Below the pieces are notes generated by a model, which was given only the letters and a program-made list of their open reading frames with translations, was not told the origin of the DNA and did no database searches. Shown here one piece after another: positions 48,640 through 59,268 of a stretch of DNA of 64,000 nucleotides (the first letter of the stretch is position 1; every line of letters starts with the position of its first letter). Origin of the DNA: Begonia masoniana (lineage: Eukaryota > Streptophyta > Magnoliopsida > Cucurbitales > Begoniaceae); contig CM039512.1 in assembly GCA_022432975.1 (NCBI GenBank), forward strand, positions 31,719,574-31,783,573, given 5' to 3'. The position numbers and the translations under genes are program-made.

Positions 48640-50090
48640 TTGACGTGTACTTTGGTTGGACGAGTGACAGCACGTTTTTGAAGCAGCCAGGTAAGTAGTG
48701 GAGTGCGTGTTTGTTGCCTTCGGCCTACACCATAGAACGGTAGGGAGTGTTTGATTGTTGCTATGTTTTGCTTTGTGTCATGCATCGTGTGTCACGCATC
48801 ATGGTTTTTAAACTACGAAATTACGTGTTTTGCATCCTTGAGCGTATGAATGAAATGAAAGATAGAAAGATTTGCAACGTGGTCGTGAGTATGAATTCCT
48901 TGACCTATTCGTGCTTGAAAGTGCCAATAGGGTTTGCTTGAAGTGCACTCGTGCTTGAAGTGCAGGACGGGAGGATTCTACGATCGATTGGGGGATTCTA
49001 ATGTACGTAATGAGTCGTGAGTATGAATTTCTCGACCTCAACCTGTTCGTGCTTGAAGTGCACAATGGGGTGGGGGCTTGATGTGCACAATGAGGTTTTG
49101 AAGTGCACTCGTGCTTGAAGTGCACTCGTGCTTGAAGTGCACTCGTGCTTGAAGTGCACTCGTGCTTGAAGTGCACTCGTGCTTGAAGTGCACTCGTGCT
49201 TGAAGTGCACTCGTGCTTGAAGTGCACTCGTGCTTGAAGTGCACTCGTGCTTGAAGTGCACTCGTGCTTGAAGTGCACTCGTGCTTGAAGTGCACTCGTG
49301 CTTGAAGTGCACTCGTGCTTGAAGTGCACTCGTGCTTGAAGTGCACTCGTGCTTGAAGTGCACTCGTGCTTGAAGTGCACTCGTGCTTGAAGTGCACTCG
49401 TGCTTGAAGTGCACTCGTGCTTGAAGTGCACTCGTGCTTGAAGTGCACTCGTGCTTGAAGTGCACTCGTGCTTGAAGTGCACTCGTGCTTGAAGTGCACT
49501 CGTGCTTGAAGTGCACTCGTGCTTGAAGTGCACTCGTGCTTGAAGTGCACTCGTGCTTGAAGTGCACTCGTGCTTGAAGTGCACTCGTGCTTGAAGTGTA
49601 GGTATTGACGTGTACTTTGGTTGGACGAAGTGACAGCACGTTTTTGAAGCAGCCAGGTAAGTAGTGGAGTGCGTGTTGTTGCCTTCGGGCCTACACCATA
49701 GAACGGTAGGGATTGTTTGATTGTTGCTATGTTTTGCTTTGTGTCATGCATCGTGTGTCACGCATCATGGTTTTTAAACTACGAATTACGTGTTTTGCAT
49801 CCTTGAGCGGTATGAATGAAATGAAAGATAAGAAAAGATTTGCAACGTGGTCGTGAGTATGAATTCTGCTTGAAGTGCACAATAGGGTTGTGCTTGAAGT
49901 GCACTCGTGCTTGAAGTGCAGGACGGGGATTCTACGATCGATTGGGGGATTCTAATGTACGTAATGAGTCGTGAGTATGAATTTCTCGACCTCAACCTGT
50001 TCGTGCTTGAAGTGCACAATGGGGTTGGTGCTTGATGTGCACAATGAGGTTCGTGCTTGAAGTGCACTCGTGCTTGAAGTGCGCGATGAG
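48640..50090. repeat. Duplicated leader segment flanking the 17-bp array
   Basis: Copy 1 (about 48640-49095) and copy 2 (about 49604-50090) share TTGACGTGTACTTTGG, the GCAGCCAGGTAAGTAGTGG donor, CCTACACCATAGAACGGTAG, a CTACGATCGATTGGGGG segment and further sequence. They differ largely by 1-bp changes in short runs (GTTTGTTG/GTTGTTG, CTTCGGCC/CTTCGGGCC, GATAGAAAG/GATAAGAAAAG). Confidence 0.85.
49097..49596. repeat. 17-bp minisatellite, about 29 copies
   Basis: Unit TGCACTCGTGCTTGAAG, almost invariant. The unit has no stop in any minus-strand frame, so three overlapping minus-strand open frames of 213-258 codons appear; they are artefacts of the repeat. Confidence 0.97.
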
Positions 50091-50383
50091 GATTCTACGA
50101 TCGATTGGAGGAGATTCGGTTGGCCGTCTTGGACTGTGTTGGGACGTGTGCCTCCGGTCTAGCTCCGTGGGTCAAGGCGTGGCCGTCCTGGACTGTGTGG
50201 GGGCGTGTGCCTACTTGATTCACCTGGAAGTGAAAGATAAAAATGCAATTGAAACAAAAAGAAAACAACAGAGTGTGTAGAGACTGCATGTTAGGGTTGA
50301 GTCGAGCATTTAGTGTGTGGTTGTGCATAATTCCCTACTTGCTAAGCGTTAGGCTTACCTTTTTGGTGTGTTCTATGGTGTAG

Positions 50384-50430
50384 GTGACGATTTGTTTACA
50401 GGTGAGGTAGACGAGACTACCAAGGATTAG
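50384..50430 (+). other. Putative LTR leader terminal exon (family L)
   Basis: With a preceding G it reads GDDLFTGEVDETTKD and then TAG at 50428-50430. Confidence 0.42.
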
Positions 50431-52164
50431 GCTGCAGTCGGAGGAGTACGGAGTCCGCCGTTGCAGGCTATTGTCGGGGCGTTTTGACCACTGGATGTCT
50501 CGGGTAGTGGGAGGTGAATGTTTGACATGGATAGTTTAATTTGTAAGTATTTTGGTATGGATAGTTGGTGTACGGAAACGTTGTTTTGTGGGAATGTGTA
50601 GATAGTTTGGTAAGCTTTTTGATAAGGGTTTTGGAAGGAATATTGGTTAAAAACAACTTAGATAAATTGGACGTGTAGTACGAATATTGGCAAATGTTTT
50701 CGTAATGTATTTTGGTGTTTTTGAGTTGGGATATTGTGTTTAATGGTTGTCGTATTTAAGGAAGTTGTAAACATATTGTAACGCCCGGCTTTACGGGAAT
50801 TATTTTTATTTCAATATATACGGCCATTTTGAGAATACGTCAGATTTAGTCCGTTTTACGAACGGAAAGTTTTAACGAAGCCGTAATAATAAATTGGAAT
50901 TTTGGGTGAAATATGAGAATTTTGGAAAATCGGAACGTTAGTTAAATGACGAGACGAGTGGAGGAACAAATAGAAATCAAAGTGAAGGGCAATTTGGTAA
51001 TAGCCAAAGCCAAGTTTTATTAAATATTACAAACTTTTCATTTCCTCTCCAACACTCCAACGTAACTTTCCATTCCCTCTCCCTCTCGCGCGCGACTTTT
51101 CTTCCTCCTCCGGCGACTCTTCGTTCCGGCGACGATCTCCTTCCTCCGGTGATTCGAGCCTTCAAGTTTCTACTCCATCTTCGCTCTCTAGGTAAGGTTC
51201 TAAGCTTTCGGAACGTTAAATAGCGATTTCTAGGGTTTAAAACAATTAGGATTCGTTAGGGTTTTCGTTAAAAAACGCGAAATAAAGCTTAAAAACTTAG
51301 GGGTTACCGTATTTATGGCTCAAAGGAGGCGTATTTATGATTATGGTTGAAGTTGTTGGAATTAAATGGAAGTTGTTGAAATTTTGGTGGTTGGAGAAAT
51401 GTAAAAACTCCATTAATGGAGTTTTATGATTCTCGAGCGCGAATTGCTCGACGAAATGCCTCAACGAACCAAAATAGAGTTTAGGAGAGTTTTCTTTAGT
51501 TAGGAGTTAGCAATTTCGGAGTTTGACGGTTTTAGACTCGATTTAATATGTATGTTGTGAAATGTTATAGGTGAACAAACGATTTGGACGAAGCTCGGTA
51601 AACAACGGACGTGAGGTAAGTTCTCGTGACTTACTTTGGCCAATCGGCCTACACCATATGTCAAGTCGTCTCGAGGAACTTTGAGGATTGATTTGTTTAA
51701 ATTGCTTTGGGTTTGGGTAGTTAGGGTTAGTTGTTTTTATATGTTGTTCATTTGTTGTCTTGATGGTATATATGTTGATTGTTTACCTTACATTTACTTT
51801 GAACTGTTCATGCATCACAGTCTTCAAAATGCCATGAAAAATGAATTTACGCATCGATTTCAAGAGAAAGAATTGCATGCATGTGACAAGTAAAGTATCA
51901 TGATAAACAACGCATGGAGGTTATTCGGGTGAGGTTCAGACCCGGCGTTCCGTGGTGAGCGGGTCTTCCTCCCTTCAGATGGTGTGGGCTGTCTACCCGC
52001 TTGACGTGCCCTATCCATCTGAATGCACTTAGGGCCCGTTAACCTAGACTGACACGTACTGAAATGAAATGATATGGACGGTTTTCATAGCATACATGAT
52101 CATGCATTAGCATTTACGTAGGGCTTACTGAGATTTTTATCTCATAGGTGTCTTTATGGTGTAG

Positions 52165-52211
52165 GAGACATTGAGACAGGTGAGGAAGGCGTCCCTCCGC
52201 CTGAAGAATGA
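52165..52211 (+). other. Putative LTR leader terminal exon (M, 5' LTR)
   Basis: With a preceding G it reads GDIETGEEGVPPPEE and then TGA. Exon 2 of M ends ...ACG TGA G where D has ACG CGA G, so the linked exon 2 frame has a stop at its last full codon in M. Confidence 0.42.
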
Positions 52212-52793
52212 GCATGTTGAAGAAGGAGGCCCGTGGGAGTGCGCTGGCAGTCGGGGCGTGATTTTGACCCGTGGGGACTCACATAGGTACTTTGGGTTGA
52301 TTTGCATAGAAAATGTTAGAATATTATAGGTCGTTGGAAATCTAGATGGTTAATAGAAAGTGTTTTGAGAAATTGAATGTATTTTGTAAAGTTTTACTGA
52401 TTGTGAAAACAGGGGATATGTTAAACTTTTAAACGGAACCACGCGGTTCGTTTTTACGAAATTAGTTATGTTTTAATTGCGTTTAAGTTAGCGAATTGGT
52501 GGTGGATAGTGTGTGAAGCGTATGTGCGAGATAGTGTTGTGGTATGGAAGTGTGTTTTTGTGAAATATGTAATTGATGAATGATGAAGGAAAGAAAAAAA
52601 GGAAGATGTGTTGTGTGAGTCGTGTGCAGGGCGTGAGAAGAGAAGAAAGAATCCAGAGAGTTTGGCGTCCGAGCGCGGGTCGAGGGCCGCTCGTACGCAG
52701 ACTTCTCTGGTTTTCCAGAGAAGTTGGCGCCCGGGCGCAGGAAAGGCTGCGCCCGAACGCAGGCGCTGAAAGTGAAGGAATCGCTGCATGCTT

Positions 52794-52970
52794 GCAGCGA
52801 TCGATCTCTGCTGCAGAGCAGAGATCGATCGCTGCTATAGCTAGCAGCGATCGGATTGCTGCCATAGCTAGCAGCGATCGATCTCTGCTCTGCAGCAGAG
52901 ATCGATCGCCCCTGCTATAATGCATGGCAGCGATCGATCTCTGCTGCAGAGCAGAGATCGGTCGCCGCCT
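52794..52970. repeat. Palindrome cluster, CGATCGATC type
   Basis: A perfect inverted repeat at 52794-52835 has 19-bp arms starting GCAGCGATCGATCTCTGCT and a 4-nt centre. It is followed by further GATCGATCTCTGC / GCAGAGATCGATC palindromes to about 52966. It is absent from the M 3' LTR. Confidence 0.92.
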
Positions 52971-53246
52971 CTATTTTGAGGGCAGAGTTCCGATTCTGCC
53001 CTCCCACTTTCTTAAATTGTTTTAAAGTTTTCTTTTAAATGTTTTTAAGTTTTAATTATTTATTAAAGGTTTGTTTTAAATGCTTTGAGGTTCAGTTTTA
53101 AATTCTGATTTCAGTTTTGATTTCAACTACAGTTTAATTACCGAGTAAGGTTTTAATTAAAGTAGAGGAAAGAAATAAGTACAAAAATGAAAATGAAAAA
53201 TTTATACGGGTAAAATATGGGTACAGAATTAGGGGTGTTACAATTA

Positions 53247-53258
53247 TGGTATCAGAGC
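53247..53258 (+). promoter_or_regulatory. Primer-binding site, tRNA-iMet (element M)
   Basis: TGGTATCAGAGC, four bases after the LTR end. Confidence 0.95.
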
Positions 53259-53329
53259 CCCCGGGTTTTAAAAACGGTTCTGTAGACTGCACGACTGCTC
53301 AGCCACTACGCGGACATCCTTCATCAACT

Positions 53330-53393
53330 GTAAGTACGTTTAATTGTTTTATTTAGTTTGATTTCTTAGGATTTCTTGTTTTAATTTTTATAG
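53330..53393 (+). other. Putative 64-nt leader intron before gag (M)
   Basis: ATCAACT/GTAAGTACG donor and a pyrimidine-rich TTTTTATAG/GAG acceptor, 13 nt before the gag ATG. The same arrangement is at 39133-39197 (D) and 60680-60741 (L), and the donor is kept in B (8291). Splicing is inferred. Confidence 0.45.
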
Positions 53394-53406
53394 GAGTTTT
53401 AGAAAA

Positions 53407-55629
53407 ATGGTTCGAGGTAGAGACGCCCGAGACGATGCTATGGATAGGCTAACGGACCTACTCGATCGTCAATCCCAACATATGGATCGACAAGCCCAAC
53501 AAATTACGGACTTGGTTCGAGAGGTTCGAGAGAATCGGAGAGCCCAGGATATAGTCGTTCCCAATGGTCCAAGCATGGAGAGATTTCAAAAGTTAAGGCC
53601 TCCGACATTTGACGGGCAATCTACGGATCCTTCTATTGCTGAGGAATGGATTCGAAAAATGGAGGATATGTTGGCGTATGCCAAAGTGGACAATGCCGAG
53701 AAAGTTGAGTGCGTCACATTCCACCTGGCATTGGATGCCCGATCTTGGTGGGATTCTATTAAGGCTACGACGGACGTGACTCTGATGAGATGGGAACGGT
53801 TTAGAACCGTGTTCTTTGACAAATATTTTAGCCGTACGGTGAGGGCGGCAAAGAGGGCTGAGTTCACACAACTGAAACAGACTAGTACGGTGGCAGAGTA
53901 TATCAGAAGGTTTGAAGCTTTATCTAAATTTGCTCCGCGCCTAGTCAGTGATAATGAGGATAAAGTACAACAATTCATGGATGGACTGAATAAGGAGGTA
54001 CGGAAAAACATTATAGTGTCTGGTATTCTGGATGTGCCCTATGAGGAGATTGCAGCGAGAGCCCTGGAGTTCGAAGCTGCTGAATTGACCTGTATTAAGC
54101 CGAGAGAGCCTTCCAAGGGCTTCTTTCGGGAGATCCAGCCACAGATACGAACTAGGGGTTGGCAACCCAAAGGACAACAACAACGAGGCGTCAAAAGGCC
54201 TCATGAAGGAGGAAACGATAAAGGCAAGGGGAAACAAGTTCAAGGGGCTACACAGAAACCTATTTGTCCGAAGTGCCAGAAGGAGCACTATGGCGCTTGT
54301 CGGTTGGGCACGAACAGTTGTTTTAGATGTGGAGAGATCGGTCATTTTGCTCAGAACTGTCCTAGAGCGGCCACCGATCAGAGAACAGTTATGCCGAGAA
54401 TCTTCGCATTTATCGAGCCCGGAGATGTTGATGAGGAGGCACAGCCATCTGTCATAGCAGGTACTATTCTAATCATGGGTGTACCGGTATTTTCTTTGAT
54501 AGATACAGGAGCTACACATTCCTTTATTTCAAATGCTTGCATGGGTAGATTGGGACTAGCATCTGAGTTGGCTGAGTGCGAGTATAGAGTAATGCTGCCT
54601 TCGGGAGCAAATATGCAGTCTGATCAGGTTTTCCAGGGCAACGTAGTCTCTGTGGGAAACAACACTCTCTATGCCCGGTTGATAGTTATGGGGATAGAGG
54701 TGTATGATCTTATATTGGGGATGGATTGGCTTGCACGCCATTGCGCCACTATTGATTGCGGGTCCGGGATGGTGACTTTTCGCCCCCCGAACAAAGTTGA
54801 ATTCACATTTCAGGCGAGAAACAAGCTAAGTGGACCGCCTGTTACTTATTCAATGTTAGCCAGAGAACGATTTAAAGACGGATGTTCTATTTTCGTAGCC
54901 ACAGTGATTGATACTCGGTTGCTTGATAAGCTGAAACCGGATGACCTTCCAGTTGTAAAGGAATTCTCAGAGATTTTTCTCGACGATCTTCCTGGGCTAC
55001 CGCCTGATCGGGAGATCGAGTTTGTAATTGATGTCTATCCGAGTTCAGCGCCTGTATCCAAGAATGCGTATAGGTTGGCACCTGCAGAATTAAAAGAACT
55101 GAAGTCTCAGTTGGAGGAGTTGCTAGACAAGGGGTTTATACGACCCAGCTTTTCTCCTTGGGGCGCACCGGTCCTATTCGTGAAGAAAAAGGATGGAACT
55201 CTCAGGATGTGCGTTGATTATCGAGAGTTGAATAAATTGACTGTGAAGAATAAGTATCCACTGCCCCGAATTGATGATCTATTTGACCAATTGCAGGGTG
55301 CCCGAGTGTTTTCAAGAATCGACCTACGCTCGGGTTACTATCAGTTGAAGGTCCGAAAAGAAGATATTGAAAAGACAGCGTTTCGAACGAGGTATGGGCA
55401 TTACGAATTTCTTGTGATGTCCTTTGGACTTACCAATGCTCCTGCAGCATTTATGGATATGATGAATCGCGTCTTCAAAGAGTATTTGGACAGGTTTGTC
55501 GTTGTTTTTATAGATGACATCCTGGTTTACTCCAAGACAAAGGAGGAGCATGAGGAGCATTTACGGATTGTTCTTAAGACTCTATGCCAGCATCAATTGT
55601 ATCCGAAATTTTCTAAGTGTGAATTCTAG
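53407..55629 (+). CDS. gag-pol: Tekay Gag-protease-RT, 740 codons to a premature TAG
   Basis: First part of the single Gag-Pol polyprotein of M. The ATG at 53407 is chosen because it follows the leader intron candidate and aligns with the D gag start. Order by residue: Q-rich coiled coil 13-40, PPTFDGQ 65-71, Gag capsid core about 78-240 ([20 protein letters not shown] 165-184), basic linker 245-280, zinc knuckle CX2CX4HX4C at 305-318, aspartic protease [10 protein letters not shown] at 364-373, and reverse transcriptase from about 545 with [13 protein letters not shown] 637-649, [16 protein letters not shown] 671-686 and catalytic VVFIDD 699-704. Translation stops at TAG 55627-55629, where D has TGG (Trp). 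The frame continues unchanged downstream, so this is one nonsense mutation in an otherwise open 1477-codon frame. It should copy and package element RNA in cytoplasmic particles, but RNase H and integrase are lost unless the stop is read through. Confidence 0.95.
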   Translation: MVRGRDARDDAMDRLTDLLDRQSQHMDRQAQQITDLVREVRENRRAQDIVVPNGPSMERFQKLRPPTFDGQSTDPSIAEEWIRKMEDMLAYAKVDNAEKVECVTFHLALDARSWWDSIKATTDVTLMRWERFRTVFFDKYFSRTVRAAKRAEFTQLKQTSTVAEYIRRFEALSKFAPRLVSDNEDKVQQFMDGLNKEVRKNIIVSGILDVPYEEIAARALEFEAAELTCIKPREPSKGFFREIQPQIRTRGWQPKGQQQRGVKRPHEGGNDKGKGKQVQGATQKPICPKCQKEHYGACRLGTNSCFRCGEIGHFAQNCPRAATDQRTVMPRIFAFIEPGDVDEEAQPSVIAGTILIMGVPVFSLIDTGATHSFISNACMGRLGLASELAECEYRVMLPSGANMQSDQVFQGNVVSVGNNTLYARLIVMGIEVYDLILGMDWLARHCATIDCGSGMVTFRPPNKVEFTFQARNKLSGPPVTYSMLARERFKDGCSIFVATVIDTRLLDKLKPDDLPVVKEFSEIFLDDLPGLPPDREIEFVIDVYPSSAPVSKNAYRLAPAELKELKSQLEELLDKGFIRPSFSPWGAPVLFVKKKDGTLRMCVDYRELNKLTVKNKYPLPRIDDLFDQLQGARVFSRIDLRSGYYQLKVRKEDIEKTAFRTRYGHYEFLVMSFGLTNAPAAFMDMMNRVFKEYLDRFVVVFIDDILVYSKTKEEHEEHLRIVLKTLCQHQLYPKFSKCEF

Positions 55630-57840
55630 CTTGATCAAGTAAGTTTTCTTGGTCATATCATATCTCAGGAGGGGATCTCGGTGGATCCAACTAAGATAGA
55701 GGTTGTCAAACAATGGCCACAGCCTAGGAATATACGAGAGGTACGAGGATTTCTTGGATTAGCTGGATACTACAGGAAATTCATCGAAGGGTTTTCAAAG
55801 ATAGCCGTCCCCCTATCTCGATTGACAAGAAAGAACGAAAAATTTGTATGGTCGCCTGCGTGCGAGAGAAGTTTTATGGAGCTGAAACAGAGATTGACTA
55901 CAGCTCCAGTTCTGACACTACCAGTCGAGGGTGATAAGTTCAGTATTTACTGCGATGCCTCGGGGATCGGACTGGGATGTGTGTTAATGCAGGAAGGCAA
56001 GGTCATCGCTTATGCTTCTAGACAATTGAAGCCATATGAACAAAATTATCCAACGCACGACCTTGAGCTCGCAGCCGTGGTTTTTGCTTTAAAAATCTGG
56101 AGACATTACCTGTATGGGCAGCAGTGTGAAGTGTTCTCAGATCACAAGAGTTTAAAGTATCTATTTACACAAAAGGAGTTGAACATGCGACAAAGACGGT
56201 GGTTGGAGTTCGTTAGGGACTACGATTTTGAAATTAAATACCACCCAGGAAAAGCGAATAAAGTAGCTGATGCCTTGAGCCGAATGCCTACAACGAGCCA
56301 GCCTTTGCTTGCTTCAATGTCAGTAACGTTAAGGTCCGAGATTGAGAAACTCGATGTAGAAATCGTGGCAGAATTGTCTAGCATGCTTACTAACATCTCT
56401 CTTAGACCGACGATTTTAGACAAGATCCGAGAGGCTCAACAGAACGATTTGGATTGTGAAAGGCATCGAATGAGCATGACATCTGAAGGTTCGTCTGATT
56501 TTAACCTGACGGATGATGGAGTATTGAAATTTAGGCACAGGTGGTACGTGCCTGACAATGGTGAGCTGAAAAATGAGATCTTAACTGAGGCACACTCCTC
56601 GGCGTATTCAGTGCATCCGGGGAGCACCAAAATGTACAGAGACTTGAGGCAACATTTTTGGTGGCCTAACATGAAGAGAGAAATTGCCAGGTACGTGGAA
56701 ACTTGCTTGATTTGTCAACAAGTTAAGGCAGAGCATCAAAGGCCAGCCGGAACCCTACAGCCATTGCCTATTCCAGAGTGGAAATGGGAGCAAATATCCA
56801 CAGATTTTATAGTTGGACTCCCGAGAACAACAAAGGGGCACGATGGTATTTGGGTAATTGTGGACCGTTTGACAAAGACGGCCCATTTCCTGCCAGTAAA
56901 GATGACCTATTCTATGGACCAGCTAGCTGAGCTGTACGTACAGGAGATTGTCAGACTACACGGAGTGCCTATATCCATTGTTTCTGATAGAGATGCCAGA
57001 TTTACATCAAAGTTCTGGAAGAGTTTACATAAGGCAATGGGAACTCAGTTGAATTTTAGCACGGCATTTCATCCTCAGACTGACGGGCAGACAGAAAGAA
57101 CAAACCAGATTCTTGAGGACATGCTTAGGGCTTGCGTGCTAGAGTTTCAGGGCTCGTGGAGCCGATATCTGCCGTTGATTGAGTTTTCGTACAATAACAG
57201 CTTCCAGGCTACTATTGGCATGGCTCCGTATGAGGCGCTGTATGGTCGAAAATGCAGGTCTCCGTTATACTGGGATGAGGTAGGCGAAGCTAACATTGTT
57301 GGCCCGGATATTTTACAACAAACGGCGGAGAAGATCGCTGTTATTAGACAACGCATTGAGATTGCACAAAGCCGCCAAAAGAGTTATGCCGACACCAGAC
57401 GGAGAGAATTACAGTTTAAGGAGGGCGATGAAGTGTATTTAAAGATTTCTCCGTTCAAAGGCGTTATGCGATTTGGAAGACGAGGCAAGTTGAATCCTCG
57501 TTTTGTCGGGCCTTTTCCTGTTTTGAAGAGAATTGGAACTATGGCGTACAAGTTACAACTCCCGGCATCTATGGAAGGTATTCACGATGTGTTCCACGTG
57601 TCCATGCTTAGAAAATGTTTACGGAATCCGTCACATGTCGTTGAAACAAGGGAAATTGAAGTACAACCAACGCTGACCTACGAGGAAACGCCAGTGCGAA
57701 TCCTAGAATCTTCTATCAAGGTGCTGCGAAATAAGGAGATTCCTCTAGTAAAAGTTTTGTGGAGAAACCATGACGTAGAAGAGGCTACCTGGGAGAGACA
57801 GCAAGACATGATGTTGAAATATCCCGGGTTATTTGAATAA
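55630..57840 (+). CDS. pol: Tekay RT end-RNase H-integrase-chromodomain (after TAG)
   Basis: Same frame as the preceding part, 736 codons, no further stop. Residues counted from the GTG at 55681: RNase H with YCDAS (Asp 91), LELAAV (Glu 129), SDHKSL (Asp 154) and ADALS (Asp 197); integrase zinc domain His 305, His 312, Cys 342, Cys 345; catalytic Asp 375 (STDF), Asp 436 (VSDRD) and Glu 472 (TERT) with 35 residues between the last two, a DD35E triad; GPF at 610-612 of the GPY/F module; chromodomain about 667-716 ([18 protein letters not shown]), which in chromoviruses directs insertion to modified heterochromatin. All catalytic residues appear intact. There is no separate start signal: the frame is normally made only as part of the polyprotein. 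It ends at TAA 57838-57840, three bases before the pre-PPT stem-loop. Confidence 0.95.
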   Translation, partial: LDQVSFLGHIISQEGISVDPTKIEVVKQWPQPRNIREVRGFLGLAGYYRKFIEGFSKIAVPLSRLTRKNEKFVWSPACERSFMELKQRLTTAPVLTLPVEGDKFSIYCDASGIGLGCVLMQEGKVIAYASRQLKPYEQNYPTHDLELAAVVFALKIWRHYLYGQQCEVFSDHKSLKYLFTQKELNMRQRRWLEFVRDYDFEIKYHPGKANKVADALSRMPTTSQPLLASMSVTLRSEIEKLDVEIVAELSSMLTNISLRPTILDKIREAQQNDLDCERHRMSMTSEGSSDFNLTDDGVLKFRHRWYVPDNGELKNEILTEAHSSAYSVHPGSTKMYRDLRQHFWWPNMKREIARYVETCLICQQVKAEHQRPAGTLQPLPIPEWKWEQISTDFIVGLPRTTKGHDGIWVIVDRLTKTAHFLPVKMTYSMDQLAELYVQEIVRLHGVPISIVSDRDARFTSKFWKSLHKAMGTQLNFSTAFHPQTDGQTERTNQILEDMLRACVLEFQGSWSRYLPLIEFSYNNSFQATIGMAPYEALYGRKCRSPLYWDEVGEANIVGPDILQQTAEKIAVIRQRIEIAQSRQKSYADTRRRELQFKEGDEVYLKISPFKGVMRFGRRGKLNPRFVGPFPVLKRIGTMAYKLQLPASMEGIHDVFHVSMLRKCLRNPSHVVETREIEVQPTLTYEETPVRILESSIKVLRNKEIPLVKVLWRNHDVEEATWERQQDMMLKYPGLFE

Positions 57841-57842
57841 TC

Positions 57843-57880
57843 AAATTTTGAGGACAAAATTTCAATTAAGGTGGATGGAA
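57843..57880 (+). promoter_or_regulatory. Pre-PPT stem-loop and purine tract (element M)
   Basis: AAATTTTG-AGGA-CAAAATTT at 57843-57862, then AAGGTGGATGGAA (57868-57880) abutting the 3' LTR. Confidence 0.88.
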
Positions 57881-59268
57881 TGTAACGCCCGGCTTTACGG
57901 GAATTATTTTTATTTCAATATATACGGCCATTTTGAGAATACGTCAGATTTAGTCCGTTTTACGAACGGAAAGTTTTAACGAAGCCGTAATAATAAATTG
58001 GAATTTTGGGTGAAATATGAGAATTTTGGAAAATCGGAACGTTAGTTAAATGACGAGACGAGTGGAGGAACAAATAGAAATCAAAGTGAAGGGCAATTTG
58101 GTAATAGCCAAAGCCAAGTTTTATTAAATATTACAAACTTTTCATTTCCTCTCCAACACTCCAACGTAACTTTCCATTCCCTCTCCCTCTCGCGCGCGAC
58201 TTTTCTTCCTCCTCCGGCGACTCTTCGTTCCGGCGACGATCTCCTTCCTCCGGTGATTCGAGCCTTCAAGTTTCTACTCCATCTTCGCTCTCTAGGTAAG
58301 GTTCTAAGCTTTCGGAATGTTAAATAGCGATTTCTAGGGTTTAAAACAATTAGGATTCGTTAGGGTTTTCGTTAAAAAACGCGAAATAAAGCTTAAAAAC
58401 TTAGGGGTTACCGTATTTATGGCTCAAAGGAGGCGTATTTATGATTATGGTTGAAGTTGTTGGAATTAAATGGAAGTTGTTGAAATTTTGGTGGTTGGAG
58501 AAATGTAAAAACTCCATTAATGGAGTTTTATGATTCTCGAGCGCGAATTGCTCGACGAAATGCCTCAACAAACCAAAATAGAGTTTAGGAGAGTTTTCTT
58601 TAGTTAGGAGTTAGCAATTTCGGAGTTTGACGGTTTTAGACTCGATTTAATATGTATGTTGTGAAATGTTATAGGTGAACAAACGATTTGGACGAAGCTC
58701 GGTAAACAACGGACGTGAGGTAAGTTCTCGTGACTTACTTTGGCCAATCGGCCTACACCATATGTCAAGTCGTCTCGAGGAACTTTGAGGATTGATTTGT
58801 TTAAATTGCTTTGGGTTTGGGTAGTTAGGGTTAGTTGTTTTTATATGTTGTTCATTTGTTGTCTTGATGGTATATATGTTGATTGTTTACCTTACATTTA
58901 CTTTGAACTGTTCATGCATCACAGTCTTCAAAATGCCATGAAAAATGAATTTACGCATCGATTTCAAGAGAAAGAATTGCATGCATGTGACAAGTAAAGT
59001 ATCATGATAAACAACGCATGGAGGTTATTCGGGTGAGGTTCAGACCCGGCGTTCCGTGGTGAGCGGGTCTTCCTCCCTTCAGATGGTGTGGGCTGTCTAC
59101 CCGCTTGACGTGCCCTATCCATCTGAATGCACTTAGGGCCCGTTAACCTAGACTGACACGTACTGAAATGAAATGATATGGACGGTTTTCATAGCATACA
59201 TGATCATGCATTAGCATTTACGTAGGGCTTACTGAGATTTTTATCTCATAGGTGTCTTTATGGTGTAG

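Larger units (their letters stand above)
50777..53242 (+). repeat. 5' LTR of M
   Basis: 2466 bp. Putative intron 1 51192-51570, exon 2 51571-51615 (45 nt), intron 2 51616-52164, terminal exon 52165-52211. The 3' part has a hairpin with arms ACTTCTCTGG/CCAGAGAAGT (52701-52724) and a dense palindrome zone (52794-52970). Confidence 0.95.

Noticed and set aside
48808..49751. Three overlapping minus-strand frames of 213-258 codons rich in HFKHECTSSTSALQAR
   Set aside because: Consequence of the 17-bp array, which has no stop on the minus strand in any frame. No start context, domain or codon bias.
51636..51893. 85-codon frame repeated in both LTRs of M (also 58740-58997)
   Set aside because: It lies in putative intron 2, is not shared with D or A, and repeats only because the LTRs are copies.
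52180..52185. ACAG/GTGAG inside the putative terminal exon as a further splice donor
   Set aside because: Several families have it, but E lacks it. Reading through as Thr-Gly-Glu gives the constant 47-nt frame, so it is better explained as coding. Not excluded.
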